A DNA stretch of 64,000 bases from Hippophae tibetana. Lineage: Eukaryota > Streptophyta > Magnoliopsida > Rosales > Elaeagnaceae. Both the position numbers and the translations under genes were made by a program. The number at the start of each line of letters is the position of its first letter. The stretch's first letter is position 1. Positions 23,027-32,100 of this stretch are shown here, one piece after another. The stretch is taken from positions 38,986,001 through 39,050,000 of the forward strand of contig CM072801.1 of NCBI GenBank assembly GCA_037013495.1. Direction: 5' to 3'. The notes under the pieces were generated by a model. The model was not told the DNA's origin and did no database searches. It saw nothing but the letters and a program-made list of their open reading frames with translations.

Positions 23027-24621
23027 CTTAGGGGTAGTTTGTGCTGAAGTACAGCGCTAGAAATTTCTGATACTACTACTCGTTCATTCAGTTCATACCT
23101 CCTTTTCTTAGTGTTCAACTCTTTGAAAAACTTGGCATATGAGGGCACATTCATGATCACTTCTAACAATGGTAAATTGATATTCACTTTAGAGAGCATA
23201 TTAAAAAGATCATTGAATTGCTTATCTTGTTTGGACTCTTTTAACCGGTGGGGAAAAGGTACTTGTATCTGGTGTGGTTCTGTTGTCTTTTGAATTTTGG
23301 GGGTGTTAGATGACCCCCCAATGAGTTTTTCAGAAGGCTTGTTAAGTTTAACACTTGTTTCTCCTTTTTGCGAGATTAGAGTATCGCCTTCTCTGTTACC
23401 TGAACTACAAGGTAGATTGTTAGAGATTTCAGGTAAACTGGTATTGACTACCTTACCACTTCGAAGGGTTCTAACATCCTTTGCTTGTTCTGGTTGACTG
23501 GGCAACTTTCCTGGTTCTTTCTTTTGCATTTGTTCAGCCAGTTGCCCAACTTTAGATTCAATTCTTTTAACCGAAGCCTCCATGGTGTTCAACCTTTGAT
23601 TAGTCATCAATTGGTTGTCACGACTAACTTGAATAAAAGCATTCAAACTATCTTCTAAGGTTGGTTTAAAAGATTGGCTTGGTGGGTAAGGGTGGTTGTT
23701 ATCCGACCTTAGTGTTGGATATTGGGTGTAGGCTGGGTGATTATAGGTGTTTGGATGATACCTTTGAAAAGATTGGACTTCCTCTATGGCATCGACACTA
23801 GAATCACAAGTATTTGAACAATTATGAGTACCATGCCCAATTGAACAACACACTTCACATACCTCTTGATTTGAAATTTGGTGGGAAGTGAGGAATTTCA
23901 CTTGTTTAGTCAATTCAGCAAGTTGCAAGGTTATCTCATTATCAGAGCCGACTTCATTGACCTTTGCTTTCCTTCTACCACCTCTTTGTTGGGAATTAGA
24001 ACCCAATAGCTCATAGAGATTATAGGTTTCCTCTGCGGTCTTTTCTCCTACAGCACCTCCAGCAGCATTATCAACCATGTATTGACTCTGTAGTGTCAAT
24101 CCATCGTAAAAGAATTGGTTTTGTAGCTGTAATGGAAAGCTATGATTTTGACATTGAATGAAAAGGAGTTTGAATCGTTCCCAAGCTTCATGAAAGGGCT
24201 CTTCATACATTTGAGAAAATGTTGCTATCTTTGTTCTTAGATCAACAGTCTTTTGATGGGAATAGAACCTACCCATAAAAATTTCATAGACTGCCTCCCA
24301 AGTTTTAAGAGAACCTGACTGTAGAGTAATGAACCATGACCAAGCTTTATCTTTGAGAGTGTAAGGAAAACACCTCATCCTAAGTTGATCTTCATTAATT
24401 GCATGTAGTGGAAAGGTTTGGACAATAGCATAGAATTCTCGAATGAAATGCAAAGGGTCTTCATTAGGGATACCGTAAAAGGAAGGCAACAAAGAATAAT
24501 GAATCTTTTTCAATTCATAACTCCTTGCAGCCTCTTGTAATTGGATACCGGAAGTTACATTGCCAATGATTGGCATTGTATATTCTTTCATCTTTTTCCG
24601 CCTATCTTCAGCATCTCCCAT
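23023..24621 (-). CDS. Gag 2 (532 aa), zinc-knuckle capsid protein
   Basis: Retrotransposon Gag that would form the virus-like particle. It starts at an ATG in good context (ACAACCATGG). Residues about 11-210 are the capsid-type domain ([13 protein letters not shown] at 81-93, FHEAWERF at 143-150). A perfect CX2CX4HX4C zinc knuckle lies at C255, C258, H263, C268. A TLRSGK motif at 385-390 marks the linker toward protease in Athila elements. It ends in TGA at 23025-23023, overlapping the pol frame by a few bases in the -1 phase. No standard slippery heptamer is apparent, so a one-base indel in the C run at 23031-23034 is the simplest explanation. About 70% identical to gag 1 over 200 aligned residues. 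Confidence 0.92.
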   Translation of the reverse strand: MGDAEDRRKKMKEYTMPIIGNVTSGIQLQEAARSYELKKIHYSLLPSFYGIPNEDPLHFIREFYAIVQTFPLHAINEDQLRMRCFPYTLKDKAWSWFITLQSGSLKTWEAVYEIFMGRFYSHQKTVDLRTKIATFSQMYEEPFHEAWERFKLLFIQCQNHSFPLQLQNQFFYDGLTLQSQYMVDNAAGGAVGEKTAEETYNLYELLGSNSQQRGGRRKAKVNEVGSDNEITLQLAELTKQVKFLTSHQISNQEVCEVCCSIGHGTHNCSNTCDSSVDAIEEVQSFQRYHPNTYNHPAYTQYPTLRSDNNHPYPPSQSFKPTLEDSLNAFIQVSRDNQLMTNQRLNTMEASVKRIESKVGQLAEQMQKKEPGKLPSQPEQAKDVRTLRSGKVVNTSLPEISNNLPCSSGNREGDTLISQKGETSVKLNKPSEKLIGGSSNTPKIQKTTEPHQIQVPFPHRLKESKQDKQFNDLFNMLSKVNINLPLLEVIMNVPSYAKFFKELNTKKRRYELNERVVVSEISSAVLQHKLPLS

Positions 24622-24962
24622 GGTTGTTTGTAGTTGAAAATGATCCTCCTCCTATTGTGTATCAACAATTTGCTCTTAGTAGATATCTCTAAAAAATATT
24701 TATAACTTGATAAAACGTAAATGCAAAAAGTGCAAGGAACCTAAATTTTTTTTTTTTAAACGAATGGACAGAATGTTTGAAACAAACGAATTTTATTTCA
24801 TCTGAATTTTTATTACACGCAAACTAAAACAAAGGAAAATACAATAATGGGTGACCTCCCATACAGGACTAAAATTTATCGTCTTCTAGTAAGACGTTGC
24901 TTGGAGATTGCAGAATGAAAAACTCAATGTCTCCTCTTCATTGAATTCGTTTAAGTTTCAAA
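24622..24962 (-). other. Intercistronic region between the two gag ORFs
   Basis: 341 bp without a gene. It holds the triple-hairpin module (24846-24944) just after gag 1, then an AT-rich stretch with a poly-A run (minus strand) and a purine-rich 'AGGAGGAGG' tract shortly before the gag 2 ATG. Confidence 0.7.
24846..24944 (-). other. Triple-hairpin module after gag 1
   Basis: GGAGA-(CA)-TTG with CAA-TCTCC, CGTCTT/AAGACG (24880-24896), and ATGGG/CCCAT (24847-24862). Compared with element 1 the first stem has changed GGGGA:TCCCC to GGAGA:TCTCC, a compensatory pair, supporting a real RNA structure. Confidence 0.68.
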
Positions 24963-26231
24963 TTAGTCTTTGCCTTTTTGCAAATGTTCAACTAACTGTT
25001 CAACTTGAACTTCCACCTTTTTGATAGAAGCTTCCACAGAGTCCAACCGTTGATTGGTTTTAGATTGATTATCCCTACATACTTGAATAAAAGAATTCAA
25101 GTTGTCCTCCAAGGTTGGTTTATTGGGAATGCTTCTTGGAATAGGTGGGTGGAATTGCTGACCTGCTTGGTTTGAGCTTTGAGTGAAAGGAGGGTTGTTT
25201 TGCCTCCAAGAGAAATTTGGATGACTTCTCCACCCAGGATTATAGGTATTTGAGTTGGGGTCAAACCTTGGTCTTTGTTGATACGCTCCCAACACATTGA
25301 CCTGTTCAGGTCCAGTTGTTTCTCCTTGATATGGACAGGCTTCAGTACCATGTCCCATGTTGCTGTACAAACCATATTGTTCATTATTGGTGTTGGTTTG
25401 TGTAGTGAGAAGGGAAACTTGCTTAGTCAGTTGAACAAGTTGTTGTTGAACTTCATTACTGGAGTCGATTTCATGAACTCCAGCTTTTCTCACTCGGGAG
25501 CTTTTCTGTTGGGAATTAGCACCCAACATCTCAAAGAGGTTATACGTCTCTGAGGCAGTCTTTTCTTCTATTGCTCCTCCTGCAGCGTTGTCGACAATGA
25601 ACTGACATTGTTGTGTAAGTCCATCGTAAAAGAATTGGTTCTGCAACTGCAGGGGAAAGCTATGATGGGGACACTGAGTGAGAAACATCTTGAACCTATC
25701 CCAAGCTTCATGGAATGGTTCTCCATCCATCTGAGAGAAAGTAGCAATCTTTCCTCTCAACTCTGATGTTTTTTTATGGGAATAGAATTTTCCCATGAAT
25801 TTATTGTAAATGTTACCCCATGTCATCAGAGAACCTGGGGGAAGTGACATCAACCAAGCTTTGGCCTTATCCTTTAGAGTGTAGGGAAAACATCTCATCC
25901 TAAGTTGATCCTCGTTTAGAATACCGAGGGGGAATGTTTGGACCGTAGCATAGAAATCTCTCATAAAGGAAAGAGAATCTTCATTAGGTAGCCCATAAAA
26001 GGAAGGAAGCATAGAAAAATGAATATTTTTAAGGTCATAATTCCGAGCAGCCTCTCCCAACTGGATAGCGGCAGTTGCCGTGCCTATTACCGGTCTTGCA
26101 AACTCCTTCATCGTGGTTTCCCTAATATGTTGGTTTTCCTCCATTTCTTTTGGTTCTAGCAAAGGATTAAGACTTGGTTCTATGTTTGGCTCAAAAACAG
26201 GTTGATGGGTAGAATCCAGTTTTGTTGACAC
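24963..26231 (-). CDS. Gag 1 (up to 422 aa), extra gag with altered zinc knuckle
   Basis: A second Gag-like frame between the leader and gag 2. Residues 41-240 align without gaps to gag 2 residues 11-210 with 140 of 200 identical. The C-terminal helix segment (TLEDNLNSFIQVCRDNQ) also aligns, then the frame stops before the protease linker. The zinc knuckle is damaged: Y286 and Y289 replace the first two cysteines, while H294 and C299 remain; TGY to TAY is a G-to-A change each time. The 5' end of the frame at 26231 is a GTG; the first ATG codons are at residues 30 and 41, so real translation probably starts there. It is open throughout. It may be a duplicated gag, or gag of a recombined partner. 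Confidence 0.85.
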   Translation of the reverse strand: MSTKLDSTHQPVFEPNIEPSLNPLLEPKEMEENQHIRETTMKEFARPVIGTATAAIQLGEAARNYDLKNIHFSMLPSFYGLPNEDSLSFMRDFYATVQTFPLGILNEDQLRMRCFPYTLKDKAKAWLMSLPPGSLMTWGNIYNKFMGKFYSHKKTSELRGKIATFSQMDGEPFHEAWDRFKMFLTQCPHHSFPLQLQNQFFYDGLTQQCQFIVDNAAGGAIEEKTASETYNLFEMLGANSQQKSSRVRKAGVHEIDSSNEVQQQLVQLTKQVSLLTTQTNTNNEQYGLYSNMGHGTEACPYQGETTGPEQVNVLGAYQQRPRFDPNSNTYNPGWRSHPNFSWRQNNPPFTQSSNQAGQQFHPPIPRSIPNKPTLEDNLNSFIQVCRDNQSKTNQRLDSVEASIKKVEVQVEQLVEHLQKGKD

Positions 26232-27077
26232 TTGTTTAAATTTATGAAAATTATTTACATATGGTGTGGGTTTCCTAAGGATCTCCTACCACGCATAGAC
26301 TATTGTAAACGTAAATTTAAAACTCCTGTCAACAAAATAAAAAATTTAGAGAAAATTTACATGTTATTTAATACAAAGCACTAAACAAAACTAGTTAAAC
26401 CCTAAAAAAAAGAATTTTTTTTTTATCATTTTTTTTTAATAATTTTTTTTTAATTTTTTTTATATTTTTTTTTGTAACATAATTAGTATTAACCAAGAGT
26501 GCTCCCAGGAAAGAATGGTGGTGCAAACGGCTCCTTAAATACCATTCTCCTAGCCAGAGCAACGTTTCCAGGAAAGACTAGTGGCACAAAGGCTTTCAAG
26601 AACTAGTCTCCTAGACAGAACTCCCTTAGATTTTTACCTTTCATGTTATTTAGTTAATTAGGTATAAATTCAAGTAATGTTTTTTTTTATTCATGAACGG
26701 TAATTTTATTTTACTATTCACGCTATATAATGTCTTATTAACTTAAACTTTTTTTGAAATTTAAGTTTTTGAAATTTTTTTTTATGAACGGTAATTTTAT
26801 TTTACTATTCACGCTATATTATTTCTTATTAACTTAAAATTTTTTGAATTTTGAATTTTTAAATTTTTTTTTTACTATTCATGAACGGTAAAAATTTTTA
26901 CTTCAAATTTCAAATTTCTAAATTATTTTACAATTAAAAAAAAATTATTTTTTTTATTTTTTTATTTTTTTTATTTATTATGAATTTTGAAATTTGATTA
27001 TTATTAAAATATCACAATTATTTACAGCACAAAAATGTTTTTAAAATTTTGATAAATAATTTAAAAACGCTATTCCT
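26232..27077 (-). other. Element 2 leader
   Basis: Non-coding. It contains about three copies of the 'ACCGTTCATGAATAG' minisatellite (26690-26900, rc) and the hairpin pair (26503-26614, rc). A TTTTGTTGACAG at about 26323-26334 resembles a 3' splice acceptor but no partner donor can be fixed. Confidence 0.7.
26503..26614 (-). other. Tandem leader hairpins, element 2 copy
   Basis: Hairpin 1 (26566-26614) retains GACTAGT/ACTAGTC; hairpin 2 (26503-26554) has GAATGGT/ACCATTC, fully paired where element 1 has a G-U pair. Confidence 0.7.
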
Positions 27078-27147
27078 TCCCCGGCAACGGCGCCAAAAAC
27101 TTGATGAACGAATCCCCGGCAACGGCGCCAAAAACTTGATGAACGAA
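27078..27147 (-). other. Duplicated PBS and LTR-end (2 x 35 bp)
   Basis: A perfect 35-bp tandem repeat (27078-27112, 27113-27147). Each unit holds the last 11 bp of the LTR, the 6-bp spacer and an 18-nt tRNA-Asp PBS (27078-27095 and 27113-27130). Element 1 has one unit. Confidence 0.95.
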
Positions 27148-28715
27148 AACCGGCATCGCCGATTCCCGCAAATACTTTGGTTTTAATATTTATAAAACTC
27201 TCGCAAGTGCACGAATCATTTCGAAGAAAATGATAAGTATACTCCCAAGGTCGATCTAAGGAAGGAATGTATGTGGTTTTTAATTTAATATTCAAACTTT
27301 TAAAAACGAAATTAAATCCTAAACATCCTGTCACGATAGTTTGGTTTTTGTGTTCCTAATCTAATAACATAAAATAAACATATATACAGATTAATTAAAT
27401 ATAATCTAATAACATAAAAATAAACATAGATACAAATTCAATAAATAATTAACTAAAAATAAACATATATACGGATTCAATAAATATTCATGCAAATTTT
27501 TATCATTTATATTAGCGGAGTATTTATGGATATAATAACTAAATTAATTATGCTTGCTCATATTAACTAGGTTATTAAAGATATAAATTGATATTTTATT
27601 GATTCTCTCTTTTTTATATAAATACCACCTTTGGTGGGGTTAGATATTCTTTGTTAACTAAACAAATCAATTAACACCTATGGGTGGGGTTGATAACTAA
27701 TATGCTTAATTAAATTAATTCCTTTTTCTAAGAGATTGAAAATGAACCATTTAAATGCCACCTTTGGTGGGGTTAGACAATTTAAACATTATTCAAGGTG
27801 TCCAAATTAAACTTAAGAATTTAATTATCCGAGTACTAACTTTCAAGTTTTAAAACCACTATTGAAAATATGTTGTCAATACATTTTCACATAATAATTC
27901 TTATAAAAACTTTTGAAATAGAGTTTCACTCTAACTACCGGGCGATTGTACCAACAAATAAAAGAGCACTACTCTAAATTAGACCGGATAACTAAACCTT
28001 AAAATCTAATTTTTGGGTTTAAGTTTGTAATGAAAAATAATATATTTCTCTCTAACATTCTTAATATAAAATCTTGAATAAAAACAAAATCAATTCATTT
28101 TAGAGATTTTTACCTATTTAATATTTCGCAAGCATAACAACGTCGTTATTACATCATTTTTACTAAACAGCTAGCATAGTTAAATTTAACCACAGACAAG
28201 TTGAATATAACATGTAAGAATAAAGCATAAAAATAACTGTAAAGAAAATAAAATCCTTACAGAACTTCGACGCTATTCCCGTTGCTAGAAAACCTCCGAG
28301 CGGAATTTGCACTTCCATATATTGAATCAAAAACTAAATTATTACAAAAACATTATAAGTTCCTCTCAAAAAGAGAAGAACACTAAAACTAAGAGAATTG
28401 AACTAAAAACTAAGAAGGAAACTAAGAAAAACTTAGAAACTAAGAAAGAAACTAAGGAAAACTCAAAAACTAAGAAATGAGAGAAAGAAAGAAGAGAGAA
28501 GTGTGGTTTTTAGGTGTGATTTGAAGTGAAGGGAAGGGGGGTATTTATAGGTGAGGATGGAGAGAAAATGTAGAGAAAAAAATGTTAAAAAAATGTAAAA
28601 ACGCGGATTATTGATTGCTGACGTCATTTGATGACGTCAGCATGACATGGGGCGACTGCACAGTACCAGGTATGAACAGTACCGCGGCTGCACAGTACCG
28701 GGTATAAACAGTACC
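27137..28715 (-). repeat. Element 2 5' LTR, truncated (LTR ~475-1961)
   Basis: Aligns to the element 1 LTR with many substitutions and small indels. It retains the TATA box (28549-28542), the TGACGTCA dyad (28617-28641) and about four of the 16-bp units, then breaks at GTACC (28711-28715), which belongs equally to LTR and satellite. The polyadenylation signal is altered to AATATA. Confidence 0.92.
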
Positions 28716-29179
28716 AAGTCTTGTGTTTTTTTTCAATTTTTTTGTCATTATTTTGTCTTTTGATTTCATTTGCTTTCACTCTTTAAATTCTTTGAACATT
28801 TTTCTTGTTTTATGTTTTCTTTGTTGAACCTATCTTTTTTCTTGAAGGAAAGAATAGAGCTACTCCAGTTCGCAGTTTCAAGCAAACTAGGTTATTAATA
28901 TTGGTTGCAACGTTAAACTGTTGAAACTTTTAAGTCGTGCATCGAAATAACTATTATAATGTATCAAATCGTAGATATTTCGAATCCTAAAAACACACTG
29001 AAAGAATAGTTTAGTTATAAGAATTTGTTTAATCAAAATTACTTCGTTTACACTACTTTCCAACCTCTAATATTTAGGAGCCATCTGATTGCGTTGTTTT
29101 CTGTTCTTGTTCTTTTGAGTTCCAATTTTATCATCTTAACCCTGTTCTAAACAATTTAAGCATTCTTAATCCTTTGTTT

Positions 29180-32100
29180 TCCTAGGTAGTCAGCCTAAAA
29201 TTTCCGCATCATTTGGTATCAAGCCTTGGTTGCTGAAAATATGCTATCTATCTTCATATATTTATCTTTCGATTTTTACATTTAAAACAACTTTGTCCAT
29301 TGAATTTTTTTGCTTTCATAAGTCACAAATTACATAAAAAGATAGATATTTGTGTACCAACTCTTGTGTTTTCTTTCAATATTGTTGTAATTATTTTGTC
29401 TTTCGATTTCATTTCCTTTCTTTCTTAAAATTCTTTGTACCTTTTTCCTGTTTTATGTTTTCTGTGTTCAACATATCTTTTTTCTTGAAGGAAACAATAG
29501 AGCAACTCTAGTTCGCAGTTTCAAGCAAACTAGGTTATTAATATTGGTTGCAACCTTAAACTGTTGAAACTTTTAACTCGTGCATCGAAATAACTATTAT
29601 AATATATGAAATCATAGCTATTTTGAATCCCAAAAACACACTAGAGGAATAGTTTAGTTATTAGAATTTGTTTAATCAAAATTACTCTGTTTACACTATT
29701 TTCCAACCTCTAATAGTTTGGTGGCATCTCGTTGCTTTGTTTTTTGCTCTTCTTCTTTTGGGTTCCCATTTGATCATCTTAACCCTGTTCTAAGCAATTT
29801 AATCATTCTTAATCCTTTGAGGTCCTAGGTTGTCTGCCAAAAAGTCTTGCATCATTTGGTATCAAAGCCTTGGTTGCTGAAAGTATGCTATCTATCTTCA
29901 TATATTTATCTTTTGATTTTTACATTTAAAACAACTTTGTCCATTGATTTTTTGTGCTTTCATAAGTCACAAATTACATAGAAAGATACAAATTTGTGTA
30001 CCAAGTCTTGTGTTTTCTTTCAATTTTGGTGTCATTATTTTGTCTTTCAATTTCATTTCCTTTCTTTCTTTAAATTCTTTGTACCTTTTTCTTGTTTTAT
30101 GTTTTCTATTTACCTCCTATCTTTTTTCTTCAAATAACAAATAGAGTTACTCGAGTTCGTAGTTTCAACAAAACTAGGTTATTAATACTGCTTGCAACGT
30201 TAAACTGTTGAAACTTTTAATTCGTGCATCGAAATGACTATTATAATGTATCAAATCGTAGCTATTTCGAATCCTAAAAAGACACTAGAAGAATAGTTTA
30301 GTTATTAGAATATTTTTAATAAAAATTACTCTATTTACCCTATTTTCCAACCTCTAATAGTTAGTTGGGATCTCGTTGGGGTGTTTTTTGTTCTTCTTTT
30401 GGGTTCTAATTTGATCATCTTAACCCTGTTCTAAGCAATTTAATCATTTTTAATCCTTTGAGTTCTTAGGTTGTCCGCCTAATATTTCCGCATCATTTGG
30501 TATCAAAGCCTTGGTGGCTGAAAATATGCTATCTATCTTCATATATTTATCTTTTGATTTTTACATTTAAAACAACTTTGTCCATTGATTTTTTGTGCTT
30601 TCATAAGTCACAAATTACATTGAAAGATACATATTTGTGTACCAACTCTTGTGTTTTCTTTCAATTTTGTTGTAATTATTTTGTCTTTCGATTTCATTTC
30701 CTATATTTCTTTAAATTCTTTGAATGTTTTTCTTGTTTTATGTTTTCTGTGTTGAACATATATTTTTTCTTGAAGGAAACAATAGATCTACTCCAGTTCG
30801 CAATTTCAAGAAAACTAGGTTATTAATATTGGTTGCAACCTTAAACTGTTGAAACTTTTAATTCATGCATCGAAATGACTATTAGAATGTATCAAATCGT
30901 AGCTATTTCGAATCCTAAAAACACACTAGAAGAATAGTTTAGTTATTAGAATTTGTTTAATCAAAATTACTCTATTTACACTATTTGCCAACCTCTAATA
31001 GTTAGGTGGGATCTCGTTGGGTTGTTTTTTGTTATTCTTTTGGGTTCCAATTTGATTATCTTAACCCTGTTCTAAGCAATTTAATCATTTTTAATCCTTT
31101 GAGTTCCTAGGTTTTCCGCCTAAAAGTTCCGTATCATTTGGTATCAAAGCCTTGGTTGCTGGACATATGCTATCTATCTTCATATATTTATCTTCTGATT
31201 TTTACATTTAAAACAACTTTGTCCATTGATTTTTTGTGCTTTCATAAGTCACAAATTACATAGAAAGATACATATTTGTGTACCAACCCTTGTGTTTTCT
31301 TTCAATTTTTTGTTGTAATTATTTTTTGTCTTTCGATTTCATTTCCTATATTTCTTTAAATTCTTTGAACCTTTTTCTTGTTTTATGTTTTCTGTGTTGA
31401 ACATATCTTTTTTCTTGAAGGAAACAATAGAGCAACTCCAGTTCCCAGTTTCAAGCAAACTAGGTTAATAATATTGGTTGCAACCTTAAACTGTTGAAAC
31501 TTTTAACTCGTGCAACGAAATAACTATTATAATGTATCAAATCATAGCTATTTCGAATCCCAAAAACACACTAGAAGAATAGTTTAGGTATTAGAATTTG
31601 TTTAATCAAAATTACTCTCTTTACACTATTTGCCAACCTCTAATAGTTAGGTAGCATCTTGTTGCGTTGTTTTTTTTTCTTCTTCTTTTGGGTTCCCATT
31701 TGATCATCTTAAACCTGTTCTAAGCAATTTAATCATTCTTAATCCTTTGAGTTCCTAGGTTGTCAGCCTAAAATTTCCGCATCATTTGGTATCAAAGCCT
31801 TGGTTGCTGAAAATATGCTATCTATCTTCATATATTTATCTTTTGATTTTTACATTTAAAACAACTTTGTCCATTGAATTTTTTTGCTTTAATAAGTCAC
31901 AAATTACATAGAAAGATAGATATTTGTGTACCAACTCTTGTGTTTTCTTTCAATAGTGTTGTAATTATTTTGTCTTTCGATTTCATTTCCTTTCTTTCTT
32001 TAAATTCTTTGTGTCTTTTTCAGTTTTTTGTTATCTGTGTTCAACCTATCTTTTTTCTTGAAGGAAACAATAGATCTAATCCAGTTCGCAATTTCAATAA

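Larger units (their letters stand above)
17236..28715 (-). mobile_element. Element 2: coding Athila-type retrotransposon, permuted/truncated LTRs
   Basis: About 11.5 kb on the minus strand. In element order: LTR positions ~475-1961 (28715-27137), duplicated PBS, leader, gag 1, gag 2, pol, non-coding 3' region, PPT, LTR positions 1-289 (17525-17236). Neither end is an LTR terminus, and no TSD is possible. Compared with the satellite variant at 6100-7300, about 420 bp of satellite is missing at the insertion point. LTR and non-coding regions are clearly of the same family as element 1 but diverged. It could be a one-LTR circle opened inside the LTR, or a normal insertion trimmed on both sides. 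Confidence 0.9.

Noticed and set aside
20141..23497. Plus-strand frames opposite pol and gag
   Set aside because: Shadows of the long minus-strand coding frames; no recognisable domains.
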